DNA of 64,000 nucleotides. Origin: QWHO01 sp039809865. Its GTDB lineage: Bacteria; Vulcanimicrobiota; Xenobia; Xenobiales; QWHO01. Shown here one piece after another: positions 34,492 through 42,988 of the stretch. Location: the NCBI GenBank assembly GCA_039809865.1, contig JBDHVW010000006.1:62001-126000 (forward strand). Reading direction: 5' to 3'. The first letter of the stretch is position 1, and each line of letters starts with the position of its first letter. The notes beneath the pieces are model-generated. The model had not been told where the DNA came from and ran no database searches. It worked only from the letters and a program-made list of their open reading frames with translations. A program made the position numbers and the translations under genes.

Positions 34492-37400
34492 CTCCCGAGG
34501 AGCTCCCTCGCTCTCTGCTGGTCGCGGGTGCCGTCCTCCGGGAGACTGTCGAGGACGCTCCGCACCAGGTCGCGCGCCACCTCGGTGCCGCCCGCTTTTT
34601 GCCACAAGGCCGCCAGCGAGCAGGCGGCGCGCAGCTCCAGGCTGCGCAGGCCCAGCTCGCGCGAAAGCTTCAGGGCACGGTCGTAGGCCGCTTCGATCCG
34701 GGAGACGCTGGCCGGGGTCAGCGCCAGCATATCGCCCTGGATGCGATACAGCTCCGGCTCCCACCAGCGCTCGCCAATCTCCTGCGCCAGGCCCACGGCC
34801 TGAGCCAGTATCTCCAATCCTGCCAGGGGTTGGCCGCTGATGGCCTGCAGCTGGGCCAGCACTCCCATATTCCAGGTGCGGCCCAGCATGGCGCCGGTGG
34901 CCTGCAGAGCCTCCAGCCCCTGCGCGATGCGACGGGCGGAGCCGGCGGGGTCCGAGCCGCCCTCCAGTCCCAGGCAGCCTTCCATCATCACCGCCAGCGC
35001 GCTCCACAAGGGAAACGCCTGCTCGGCTGCCAGGGCGGCCATCTCGGCGTTCAGAGCCACCGCCTGCTCCAGGTTGCCGCGGTGCAGGTTGAGCCAGACG
35101 TCGAAGAACAGCACGTGCGCCAGCGTGTGCGGGTGGTCGAGCTTGCGGGCCAGCACGACGGCCTCCTCGGCGCGCCAGGTCGACAGCTCCACCTCGCCCT
35201 GCAGCCAGAGGGCCCAGGACAGATAGGAGAGCGAGCAGACCGCCGGGTCGCTCTGGAAATACTCGTAGGCCAACCCGCGATGCTTCTCGGGATCATAGAG
35301 CCGCACCGCGTCCTCGAGGTGGCGGCGGGCCGTGGGGATGTCGCCTCGATAAAAGGCCGTTTGACCGGCCGTGGCGTGGGCCACCAGGCGCAGCGAGTCG
35401 TCGCTGGCCAGGCGCAAGAGCTGGCTGGAAAGGTCGCCGGCCGCCTCCAGGTCGCCGCGCACCAGGTAGTAGACCCAGAGTCCGCCCAGCACCGGGAAGA
35501 GGCCGATGCCGTCGCCCAGACGGCGGCACAGCTCGCGGGCGCGCGAGAAGCTGCCGGCCACCTCGCGGGCCGCGTAGCCACGCAGCGGAATGCAGGCCGA
35601 CGCCAGCCCCATGCTCATCCCCAGCTCGGCCTGCAGGCGCTGCGGCGAGGCCGGCAACGTGTCCAGCAGCTCCAGGGCCTGAGTGAAATGGGCGGCCGCC
35701 TCCTGGTTGGCCGAGGCGCGCAGAGCCCGCTGGCCGGCGATGCCCCAGAACTCGATCGCCTTGGCCGGCTGTCCTCCCCGCGTGAAGTGGTAGGCCAGCA
35801 CCTCGGGCTGGGACTCGACCAGCGAGGGGAAATGCTGCTCGAGCGTGGTGGCCACCTCGAGATGGCAATCCTGGCGCACCGACTTGAGCAAGGAGGTGTA
35901 GGCCGCCTGCTGCAACATGCCGTGGCTGAAGGCGAAAGCCGTCTCGAGCTGCAGCAGCACCTGCTCCTGCACGAGGCGGTCGAGGTGGGCCTCGACCGAG
36001 GAACGGCTCATCCGCATGTACAGCTCGAGGAACTCGGCCGCGAAGTAGGGCCCCACTACCGACGCGCGCTGGGCCAGGTTCTTGGAAGGGCCGGCGCGAT
36101 CCAGGTGCGAGGTGAGAAAGTCTTGCAGCGTGGCCGGAATGCCCAGGCTGTCGAGCGAGCCGTTCAGGACGAAGCGATCGGTCTGCTCGTCGAGCAGGCT
36201 GGAGTCGAGCGCGAGCTGGGTGCACTCCTGTAAAAAGAGCGGAATCCCCTCGCCGCGCGTGACCAGGTGCTCCATCAGCTCGGGGGGCAGGGGCTTGCCG
36301 GTCAGGGCCAGCACCAGGGCCTCGGCCTCGTCGCGGGTCAGGCGCTGTAGCTCGAGCCTCTCGCAGCCCTCCCAATCGGACTCGCCGGCCGCCACCAGGA
36401 AGAGGCGCGTTCCCTCGAGCTGAACGGCCAGCGAGCGCAGCCATTCGAGCGTCGACGGGTCGGCGTGGGCCATGTCCTCGACCACCAGCAGGGTGCGCCG
36501 CTCCGTGGCCATCGACCGCACGAAGTCGGTCAGGGCCTGCATCGTCATCAGGCGCAGGGCCTGGGGCTGCAGATTTGGCAAGGCCCCGGCGGGCAGCTCC
36601 AGCTCCAGCAAATGCCCCAGCAGCAGCGCCGCCCTCTCACCCAGCTGCGGGGTTCGCAGCTTCAGGCCATCTTGCAGCTGGCGAAAACGCTCCGCCGGCA
36701 CCACCCGGCTGAGGCGGAACTCGCGCTCGAGCAAGTCGCGCACCGAGGCGAACGAGCTCGTGGCGGTCTCGGGCGAGCAGTACAACGAGAGCACGTAGTT
36801 GTCGCGTCCCACGACGCGGTCTTTCAGCCACTGCAAGAGTCGGGTCTTACCCGTGCCCATGCCACCCGTGACCGCCGCCGAGCGGCCACCCTGCTCGTAG
36901 AGCTCAACCAGGCGCTCCTGCTCTTTCTCGCGCCCCACCAGCGGCAACCGGGAGCGGCGCCGACGCACCGCCGAGCGCCACTCGCCCAGCTCGCGCTCGC
37001 GCAAGACCTTGTAGAGGCGGAAGGGGCGCGAAAGGCCTTTGAGGGCCAGCACGCCCAGATCTTCGGCCTCCAGGCGATCTTCGGCCAGGGTATAGGTGGA
37101 GCGGCTGATCAGCACCGTGCCCGGCTGGGCGGCGGACTGCACGCGGGCCGCCACGTTGGGGGTCTCGCCCATGGCCAGGTTCTCGCGATGCTCGCCCGCC
37201 CCCATCTCGCCGACCACGACCATACCCGTGTGCAAACCGATCCGCACCCCGAGCTCGACTCCCTCCACGATGCCGAGCGCCGCGCGAATGCCGCGTAGCG
37301 CGTCATCGGGATGGGCGTGAGGAAAGCCGAAATAGGCCAGCACACCGTCGCCCAGATACTGAGCGATATGGCCCCCGTGGCGCTCGATCTCGGTGGCGCA

Positions 37401-37616
37401 CACGCCCTGGTAACGGCGCACCACCTCGCGCAGCTCCTCGGGGTCGAGCTTCTCCGAGAGCTCGGTGCTGCCCACCAGGTCACAAAACATCACCGTGATC
37501 TGACGGCGCTCGGCGTTGGCCGCCGAGCGGGGCTCGTCGACCGGCACAGGGGCCCCGCACTGGCCGCAGAACTTAAAGCCAGCGGGGCTTGCGAATCCAC
37601 ACTGGGGGCAGGGCAT
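34488..37616 (-). CDS. Zinc ribbon - class III nucleotidyl cyclase - STAND ATPase - TPR protein
   Basis: 1042 aa. N-terminal zinc ribbon with CPQC (3-6) and CGQC (17-20); class III adenylate/guanylate cyclase domain (~38-205) with metal-binding D46 (VMFCDLVGST) and D90 (YLGDGVLAYFGFP) and the transition-state pair N154/R158 (ETPNVAARVQ); ATPase domain with Walker A GGMGTGKT (251-258) and Walker B LLVVEDMAHAD; then a long TPR-like region to the C-terminus. This is the CyaA-AAA-TPR architecture common in actinobacteria and proteobacteria, where the ATPase/TPR part is thought to gate cyclase activity. Catalytic residues look complete, so cAMP production is likely. Divergent from msrA; followed by coupled membrane-protein and methyltransferase genes. 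Confidence 0.88.
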   Translation of the reverse strand: MPCPQCGFASPAGFKFCGQCGAPVPVDEPRSAANAERRQITVMFCDLVGSTELSEKLDPEELREVVRRYQGVCATEIERHGGHIAQYLGDGVLAYFGFPHAHPDDALRGIRAALGIVEGVELGVRIGLHTGMVVVGEMGAGEHRENLAMGETPNVAARVQSAAQPGTVLISRSTYTLAEDRLEAEDLGVLALKGLSRPFRLYKVLRERELGEWRSAVRRRRSRLPLVGREKEQERLVELYEQGGRSAAVTGGMGTGKTRLLQWLKDRVVGRDNYVLSLYCSPETATSSFASVRDLLEREFRLSRVVPAERFRQLQDGLKLRTPQLGERAALLLGHLLELELPAGALPNLQPQALRLMTMQALTDFVRSMATERRTLLVVEDMAHADPSTLEWLRSLAVQLEGTRLFLVAAGESDWEGCERLELQRLTRDEAEALVLALTGKPLPPELMEHLVTRGEGIPLFLQECTQLALDSSLLDEQTDRFVLNGSLDSLGIPATLQDFLTSHLDRAGPSKNLAQRASVVGPYFAAEFLELYMRMSRSSVEAHLDRLVQEQVLLQLETAFAFSHGMLQQAAYTSLLKSVRQDCHLEVATTLEQHFPSLVESQPEVLAYHFTRGGQPAKAIEFWGIAGQRALRASANQEAAAHFTQALELLDTLPASPQRLQAELGMSMGLASACIPLRGYAAREVAGSFSRARELCRRLGDGIGLFPVLGGLWVYYLVRGDLEAAGDLSSQLLRLASDDSLRLVAHATAGQTAFYRGDIPTARRHLEDAVRLYDPEKHRGLAYEYFQSDPAVCSLSYLSWALWLQGEVELSTWRAEEAVVLARKLDHPHTLAHVLFFDVWLNLHRGNLEQAVALNAEMAALAAEQAFPLWSALAVMMEGCLGLEGGSDPAGSARRIAQGLEALQATGAMLGRTWNMGVLAQLQAISGQPLAGLEILAQAVGLAQEIGERWWEPELYRIQGDMLALTPASVSRIEAAYDRALKLSRELGLRSLELRAACSLAALWQKAGGTEVARDLVRSVLDSLPEDGTRDQQRARELLGR

Positions 37617-37672
37617 CGCGCGAGCTTCGTCCCGATGGGAACTTTTTCCCTCGAAAGCAGGTTAGGCCCGGT

Positions 37673-38368
37673 ATGAGGTGGATCATCGTGTTGTTATCGC
37701 TCCTGTTCCTCGAGGCGGGGGGACGCGCGCCGCGCCCCGCTCTGGACGCCCAGGTTCCGGCGCATCTGGAGACGGCCGTCTTCGCAATGGGCTGATTCTG
37801 GGGACCCGACTCCCGGTTCGGGAGTCTGCCCGGAGTCGTGCGCACCGAGGTCGGCTATGCCGGCGGAAGAGCGCCCCAGCCGAACTACGGCAATATCCAG
37901 GACCACTCCGAGTGCATCCGGATCACCTACGATCCGAGCCGATTGAGCTACTCCCAGCTGCTGGCCATGTTCTGGGCGGGCAACCACCCGTTCCGCCCGG
38001 CGTACGCCCGCCAGTATCGCTCCGCCATCCTCTACCAGAACGAACAGCAGCACAAGCTGGCGCAGGAGACGAAGCCGAAGGGCACCGTCTACTCGTCCAT
38101 CGAGCCGCTGGGAACCTTCACCCTGGCCGAGGACTACCACCAGAAGTATTACCTGCGCAACACCCCGGTGCTCTTCCAAGAGTTTCACGCGATGTACCCC
38201 AACGAGGGTGAGTTCATGCGCTCGACGGCGGCGGCCCGCGCCAACGGTTTTCTGGGCGGCTACGGCTCCCCGGCCGACTTCGAGCACGACCTGCCCCGTC
38301 TGGGTTTGAGCGAGAAAGCGCAGAAAGTGTTACGAGAGAACAAACCCGGTCTCAAGTGCGGGGGGTAG
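37673..38368 (+). CDS. msrA: Peptide methionine sulfoxide reductase MsrA, predicted selenoprotein (TGA = Sec41)
   Basis: 231 aa if the in-frame TGA at 37793-37795 is read as selenocysteine. ATG at 37673 starts a signal peptide (~1-19). The motif AVFAMG-U-FWGPDSRFG places the TGA exactly at the nucleophilic Cys of the MsrA GCFWG motif; LPGVVRTEVGYAGG, the DHSE metal-free acid site, NPFRPAY-type region and GFLGGYG all follow in the same frame to TAG at 38366. A perfect hairpin with a GGTTC loop lies 12 nt after the TGA, as bacterial SECIS elements do. The C-terminal LKCGG cysteine could resolve the oxidised Sec. MsrA reduces methionine-S-sulfoxide; the signal peptide suggests an envelope location. 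Alternative: a simple nonsense mutation, which the hairpin and the intact 190-codon downstream frame make less likely. Confidence 0.85.
37808..37826 (+). promoter_or_regulatory. Predicted bacterial SECIS element in msrA
   Basis: Stem GACTCCC (37808-37814) / GGGAGTC (37820-37826), 7 perfect pairs, loop GGTTC (an eighth G-C pair can close the loop to GTT). The loop guanine lies about 20 nt after the TGA, inside the window known for SelB-binding hairpins. A weaker lower stem (GGG near 37801 with CCC near 37829-37831) can extend it. Confidence 0.75.
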
Positions 38369-38372
38369 GAAT

Positions 38373-38401
38373 GGCCTGCCCTGTTGAGGAACAGGCGGGC
38401 C
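38373..38401 (+). promoter_or_regulatory. Strong hairpin between msrA and the acyltransferase gene
   Basis: About 12 pairs with one bulged C (GGCCTGCC-C-TGTT / AACAGGCGGGCC) around a GAGG loop. It fills the space between the msrA stop and the GTG at 38402. No T tract follows, so it is not a classical terminator; the purine-rich ribosome-site-like sequence lies in the loop, so it may control translation of the next gene. Confidence 0.45.
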
Positions 38402-39193
38402 GTGGAGACCGAGACCGAAATCACCCTGGAAACCCCCGCCGAGCTTGAGGCCGAGCCGAAAAAAGAGAACGGCGCGGGCAACAAGCTCGCCTTTGCGATG
38501 GCCCTCGGCGCTGCCGCCGTGGGGTCATTCTTTTTGTTCCGCTTCCTCAACCGCACCCGGGTCGAGGGGGTCGAGAACATCCCCGAAGAGCACCAGAACA
38601 TCCTCTACTGCCTGAACCACAACTCCATTCTGGACAACTTTGCTTTCGAGTCGGCGGTCTATTGCCCCAAGATGTTCTTCAAGCCGGAGTACCTGCCGGT
38701 GCAGCTCGCGGATCGCAAAGTCTTCTTCGGCGAGCCCGGGTCGCGCAAGCTCAAGGATCGCGTGCTGGGGCTGCTGGGCAAGCACTTCCTCAGCCACCTC
38801 CGCGCCGTGCCCGTCGACCGCAAGAAGGGCGACCTGAGCCAGGTGGACGAGTGGGCCGAGCTGCTCAAGAACAACATCGTCGTCGTGTTTCCCGAGGGCA
38901 CCCGCAGCCGCACCGGGGAGATCGGCAAAGGCAAGCCCGGCGTGGGCAAGCTCATCCTCCAGGCACGCCCCACGGTCATTCCCGTGCGCATGACGGGGAT
39001 GCGCGAGATCATGGGCGTGGGCAAGATCTTGCCGGGCATGTTCCAGTCGCTCCGCATCATCATCGGCAAGCCCATGGACCTCAGCGAGCACCTGGAGAAG
39101 CCGCTTCCCGACACGATCGAAGAGCAGCTGGACGCCTACAAAGCCATCTCCGAGACGGTCCTGGACGCCATCAAAGCCCTTCACCCGGAGTGA
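38402..39193 (+). CDS. plsC: 1-acyl-sn-glycerol-3-phosphate acyltransferase (PlsC-like)
   Basis: 263 aa from GTG at 38402 (a TTG at 38384 in the same frame is possible). After a charged N-terminus and one membrane helix (~35-52) come the acyltransferase motifs in order: NHNSILDN (the HX4D catalytic motif), the basic motif VPVDRKKGD, FPEGTRSRTGE and VIPVRMTGM. This is the PlsC fold that makes phosphatidic acid from lysophosphatidic acid at the inner membrane. The gene is coupled to sua5 by a GTGA overlap and lies downstream of msrA behind a strong hairpin. Confidence 0.82.
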   Translation: METETEITLETPAELEAEPKKENGAGNKLAFAMALGAAAVGSFFLFRFLNRTRVEGVENIPEEHQNILYCLNHNSILDNFAFESAVYCPKMFFKPEYLPVQLADRKVFFGEPGSRKLKDRVLGLLGKHFLSHLRAVPVDRKKGDLSQVDEWAELLKNNIVVVFPEGTRSRTGEIGKGKPGVGKLILQARPTVIPVRMTGMREIMGVGKILPGMFQSLRIIIGKPMDLSEHLEKPLPDTIEEQLDAYKAISETVLDAIKALHPE

Positions 39194-40089
39194 TCCAGGC
39201 CGCTCTCGAGCGCCTGAAGCAGGGCGGACTGGTCGCCTTCCCCACCGAGACGGTCTACGGCCTGGGAGCCGACGCCCTGAATCCCGAAGCCATCGCGCGG
39301 GTCTTCGCGGTCAAGGGACGCCCGGCCAGCAATCCGCTCATCGTGCACGTGGCCGACGCTTCAATGGCGCGCCAGGTGGTGGCCGAATGGCCCCCGGAGG
39401 CCGAGCGTCTGGCCCGCGCGTTCTGGCCCGGTCCGCTCACGCTGGTGCTGCCCCGGGCCCCGCACGTGCCTCCGGATGTGACCGCGGGCGGCGACCTCGT
39501 GGCCGTGCGCCAGCCCGACCATCCGCTGACCCTGGAGCTGTTGCGGGCCTATGGGAAGCCCCTGGTCGGCCCCAGCGCCAACCGCAGCGGCGGCGTCTCG
39601 CCCACGACCGCCGCGCACGTGCGGAGCGAGTTCCGCGAGGACGAGGTGCTGGTGCTGGACGGCGGACCCTGCCGCGGGGGCATCGAGTCGACCGTCTTGC
39701 TGGTGGGGCCGCCCGCGGTCATCCTGCGGCCCGGGCTGATCGGTCCCGACGAGCTGGGTCTGGAGGTCGCCACGGAGGGCGGCCCGAGCGGCGCCTCCCC
39801 GGGCCAGTTGGACAAGCACTACGCTCCCCGCACCCGCACGGTGGGAATCCAGGCCGAGGATTGGCCTCTGGAAGGGCGCGTCGCTCTCATGAGCCAGCAC
39901 GACCTCGACCCGCCCGCGGCGGTTTTTCTGTCCATGCCGGCCGACCCCCACGGCTACGCCGAGCAGCTCTACGCCCGCCTGCGCGAGGCGGACGCCTCGG
40001 GGTGCGACCTGATCGCCATCGTCGTTCCCACGCAAAGCGGCCACGTCTGGGACGCCCTGCGCGACCGCCTGCGCCGCGCCACCTCCTGA
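39190..40089 (+). CDS. sua5: L-threonylcarbamoyladenylate synthase (Sua5 type)
   Basis: 299 aa from GTG at 39190 (GTGA overlap with plsC). N-terminal YrdC domain with FPTETVYGLGADA, KGRPASNPLIVH, FWPGPLTLVL and SANRSGGVSPT, then a C-terminal Sua5 domain entered through SPGQLDKHYAPRT. It makes threonylcarbamoyl-AMP for the t6A modification of ANN-decoding tRNAs. The two-domain form is longer than E. coli TsaC (190 aa). Confidence 0.88.
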   Translation: MIQAALERLKQGGLVAFPTETVYGLGADALNPEAIARVFAVKGRPASNPLIVHVADASMARQVVAEWPPEAERLARAFWPGPLTLVLPRAPHVPPDVTAGGDLVAVRQPDHPLTLELLRAYGKPLVGPSANRSGGVSPTTAAHVRSEFREDEVLVLDGGPCRGGIESTVLLVGPPAVILRPGLIGPDELGLEVATEGGPSGASPGQLDKHYAPRTRTVGIQAEDWPLEGRVALMSQHDLDPPAAVFLSMPADPHGYAEQLYARLREADASGCDLIAIVVPTQSGHVWDALRDRLRRATS

Positions 40090-40127
40090 GCAGGCGCATC
40101 CGAGGGTGAAACCGAATCAAGCTATCC

Positions 40128-41771
40128 ATGCATCTGCACGAGCCCGGTACGACGCTCGACGGGGGACGCTATCGCATCCTCGAGCTGGTGGGCAAAGGGG
40201 GAATGGGGGCGGTCTACAAGGCGCGCGACACCCGTCTCTCTGAGAAGGTCGTGGCCGTCAAGCAGGTGCTCGACGAAGAGGACGACGTCGACCCCGAGTT
40301 CGCGCGCAAGCAGCTGAAGACCGAGTCGGACACGCTCGAGAAGCTGCACCACCCCGGCATCCCTCAGGTCCTGGACGCCTTTCGCGAGAACAACGCCAAC
40401 CACATCGTGATGGAGTTCGTCGAGGGGACGAGCCTGGAGAAGCTGCTCGACCACTTCATGGGCCTGGGCGGCCCGATGCCGCAAGAGATGGTCATCGACC
40501 TGGCGCTCAAGATCTGCGACGTGCTGGTTTACCTGCACGAGCAAGACCCGCCCGTGATGCACCGCGACATCAAGCCCCAGAACGTGCTGGTGCGCGAGAC
40601 CAATCAAGAGGTGGTGCTGGTCGACTTCGGACTGGCCAAGAAGACCAGCGGCGACGTCACCAGATCCCTGGTGGGAACGCTGGGCTACGCTCCGCTGGAG
40701 CAATTCAAGGGCTCGCCCGAGCTGCGCTCGGACATCTACGGGCTGGGCGCCACGATGTTCCACCTGATCTCGGGGAAGGCGCCCGTGCCGTTCGCCATCG
40801 TACCGCTGCAAGAAGCGTTTCCCAAAGCGCACCCGGCTCTGGCGGCCGTGGTCGACCGCTGCTGCCAGGAAAAGCCCGAGCGGCGCTTTGCCAACGTCCA
40901 GACCGTCAAGGCGGCGCTCAAGAAGGTCCTGGGCGAGATGACCGGCGTCTACGAGGACATCCCCATGGGTCCGGCCGGCCAGGACGCGTTGATCGTCCCT
41001 CCCAATCAGCCGATGCCCGCCAGCCTGTTCGCTCTTCTGGCTGTCTGCCTGCTGGTAGGAGGAGCCGGCCTGCTCTTCGGGCTCAACGCCGTGCGCCAGC
41101 AGTCGGTGGCGCGGCCGACCCCGACCCCCACGCAGACCCAGGAGTGGAGTCCGGTCGGCACGACCCAGGACCCGGTGCCGACCACCCTGCCCACGCCCCA
41201 GCTGCCCGATTTCCAGCCGCGCCACTCCGACGATACCGCCATCCAGCTGGTGCAGGCCTCGCCCGAGTTGCAGCAGGCGGCCGGCAATTGGTTTGGCGGC
41301 GCGAGCCGCGGCGCCTGGGGCCTGGTGGCCAGCCACCAGCTCAGCGCTCAGGGCGGCCTGCTCTCCGAGCCGGGCAAGGCTGGCGGCGCGCTCTTCCAGC
41401 GCACGGCCCAGACCGTGCCCACCCACCTGAGCATCCATGTGCGGCGCCAGCAGCCGTGCGACGTGCAGTTTCAGATCGGCGACGTGACGATTCTCTCGCA
41501 GTATGACCAGGCCCACCAGGTTTACGGCACCCAGATCCTGGCCCCCAACGGCGGCCAGTCGGACGTGCTGTTCCAGACCGACGCCCAGGGGCTGGACTCG
41601 ACCTACGAGCTGCAATGGACCGCCGAAGGGATGTACCAGCTGTCGGCCAGCAACCAGCAGGTCCGCTTCGGCTCGACGCCCATGAACCCGGCCAAGACGA
41701 TGACCATTCTGCTGGCCCCACCCGACAACGGCATGGTGACCATCGATTTCGGAGACATCGAGACCGACTGA
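40128..41771 (+). CDS. Membrane-anchored Ser/Thr protein kinase
   Basis: 547 aa. Kinase domain (~14-272) with glycine loop GKGGMGAVY, K45, HRDIKPQN (D147), DFG at 166-168 and the activation-loop segment VGTLGYAPLEQF; all catalytic residues present. A single membrane helix (~298-320) leads through a Pro/Thr linker into a ~200-residue beta-rich extracytoplasmic domain that I do not recognise (possibly a lectin-like jelly roll binding an external ligand). Pkn/PknB-like topology. Followed after 17 nt by a small coiled-coil protein, possibly a substrate or regulator. Confidence 0.88.
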   Translation: MHLHEPGTTLDGGRYRILELVGKGGMGAVYKARDTRLSEKVVAVKQVLDEEDDVDPEFARKQLKTESDTLEKLHHPGIPQVLDAFRENNANHIVMEFVEGTSLEKLLDHFMGLGGPMPQEMVIDLALKICDVLVYLHEQDPPVMHRDIKPQNVLVRETNQEVVLVDFGLAKKTSGDVTRSLVGTLGYAPLEQFKGSPELRSDIYGLGATMFHLISGKAPVPFAIVPLQEAFPKAHPALAAVVDRCCQEKPERRFANVQTVKAALKKVLGEMTGVYEDIPMGPAGQDALIVPPNQPMPASLFALLAVCLLVGGAGLLFGLNAVRQQSVARPTPTPTQTQEWSPVGTTQDPVPTTLPTPQLPDFQPRHSDDTAIQLVQASPELQQAAGNWFGGASRGAWGLVASHQLSAQGGLLSEPGKAGGALFQRTAQTVPTHLSIHVRRQQPCDVQFQIGDVTILSQYDQAHQVYGTQILAPNGGQSDVLFQTDAQGLDSTYELQWTAEGMYQLSASNQQVRFGSTPMNPAKTMTILLAPPDNGMVTIDFGDIETD

Positions 41772-41788
41772 ATGGAGGGGACTTCCCG

Positions 41789-42166
41789 ATGGAGCAACCG
41801 GTGAATTTTCCCGCGATGCCGGGTGACGATAAAGAAGACGAAGCCAGGAAGCTGGCCAAGAAGAATTTCGAGCTGGCCCGCGCCCTGGCGGCCGCGCAGC
41901 GCAAGATGGCCGAGCAAGAGCAGGCCCTCGAGCAAGAGCGCAAGAGCAAGGAAAAATGGGTCAACGAAATGGAGGGCGACCTGGCCTTCCTGGCCGAGCA
42001 GCTGGTCGAGCAGGGCGAGGCCGAGCTGGACAAAGCGCCACCCGACACGCGCGCTCAAAGCCCCCGCAAGGATTTGCGACCGGGCGATATCTCGGGCGCC
42101 ATTCGCCGCGCCGGCGAGATCCGCGAGCACCTCAAGAAGATGAAGCCCTCCGACCCGCCCTCGTAG
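41789..42166 (+). CDS. Small coiled-coil protein
   Basis: 125 aa from ATG at 41789 with GGAGGGG 9 nt upstream. Residues ~15-75 are a continuous charged heptad-rich helix (ELARALAAAQRKMAEQEQAL and following), then a short polar tail. No known family. Located 17 nt after the Ser/Thr kinase gene, hence probably co-transcribed with it. Confidence 0.65.
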   Translation: MEQPVNFPAMPGDDKEDEARKLAKKNFELARALAAAQRKMAEQEQALEQERKSKEKWVNEMEGDLAFLAEQLVEQGEAELDKAPPDTRAQSPRKDLRPGDISGAIRRAGEIREHLKKMKPSDPPS

Positions 42167-42173
42167 GGCCCGG

Positions 42174-42920
42174 TCAGCAGCCGAAGGTGGACTCCTCTGT
42201 CTCGGGGTGCGGCCTTTGCTCTCGTTTTTTGAGGTGGATGCCGTTGAGGAACAGCCGCTTGGCGCCTTCGATGATGCGCGTGGAGGTGGTCTTCTCCTCG
42301 CGCCGCTCGGCCCAGGTCTTCAGCTCTTTGTCATAGTTCTTGCGCTCCTGGTCGTAACGCTGCATGGCCTGGTTGTAATTGGCCAGCTCCTTGTGGTAGG
42401 CCTCGATCTTCTTCTCGTGGCCGCTCTCGGACCGGAAATAGCCCCAGATGCCGATCAGCAGGCCTCCCGTGAGCGCGCCCGTAACCGCCAGGCCGACCGG
42501 TCCTCCCCAGTGGCCGGTGGCGCCCCAGTAAGCGCCCAGGCCCACCCCGCCGCCAAAGATGCCCAGCGGCAGGCCCACGCTCGCGATGCCGGGAGCCTGG
42601 CTCTCGGAGAGGGGGATGGCGGCAGCGACCGCCAATGCGGCGGCCGGGATCAGGTTCAGGACGCCTCCGACGATCCCCCCCCAGACTCCACCCATGTGGG
42701 CTCCGGTCATGAAGCCGGAAACGGCGCCGGCAGCAAGTCCGGCGGCGGTGAATGCGACGGTGTGACCCCAACCCTGTCCGCCCGGCTCTTCCGGGCGATC
42801 CGGCTCGATGGGCGCCGTAGGCTTGAACAGATCTCCGACCTCGGCCGGGGTATTCGTCGGCTCCGAGGCCTTCTGGGGCGTGGTTCCCAGTGGTCGGGGC
42901 GAAAGCAGCGTAACCTGCAC
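42174..42920 (-). CDS. Glycine-zipper membrane protein with coiled-coil tail, unknown function
   Basis: 248 aa. Disordered Pro/Thr-rich N-terminus (~1-50), then ~115 residues of Gly/Ala-rich hydrophobic helices with GxxxG spacing (GAVSGFMTGAHMGGVWGG, GLAVTGALTGGLLIGIWGY), then a basic coiled coil (~170-215) and a polar tail. No signal peptide. Resembles in layout the proteins encoded at 48671-49255 and 55673-56047. Family not recognised. Confidence 0.6.
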   Translation of the reverse strand: MQVTLLSPRPLGTTPQKASEPTNTPAEVGDLFKPTAPIEPDRPEEPGGQGWGHTVAFTAAGLAAGAVSGFMTGAHMGGVWGGIVGGVLNLIPAAALAVAAAIPLSESQAPGIASVGLPLGIFGGGVGLGAYWGATGHWGGPVGLAVTGALTGGLLIGIWGYFRSESGHEKKIEAYHKELANYNQAMQRYDQERKNYDKELKTWAERREEKTTSTRIIEGAKRLFLNGIHLKKREQRPHPETEESTFGC

Positions 42921-42988
42921 GACCGGACCTCCTCCAGCAGAATTCGCAACTCAGCCCGGCCCACGGCCGAGCTTATAGATACGCGCCT

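Noticed and set aside
37793..37795. The TGA in msrA as an ordinary stop, giving two separate ORFs.
   Set aside because: The upstream piece ends at the MsrA active site and the downstream piece starts inside the fold; neither is a functional protein, while the joined frame is a full MsrA with a hairpin in the right place.
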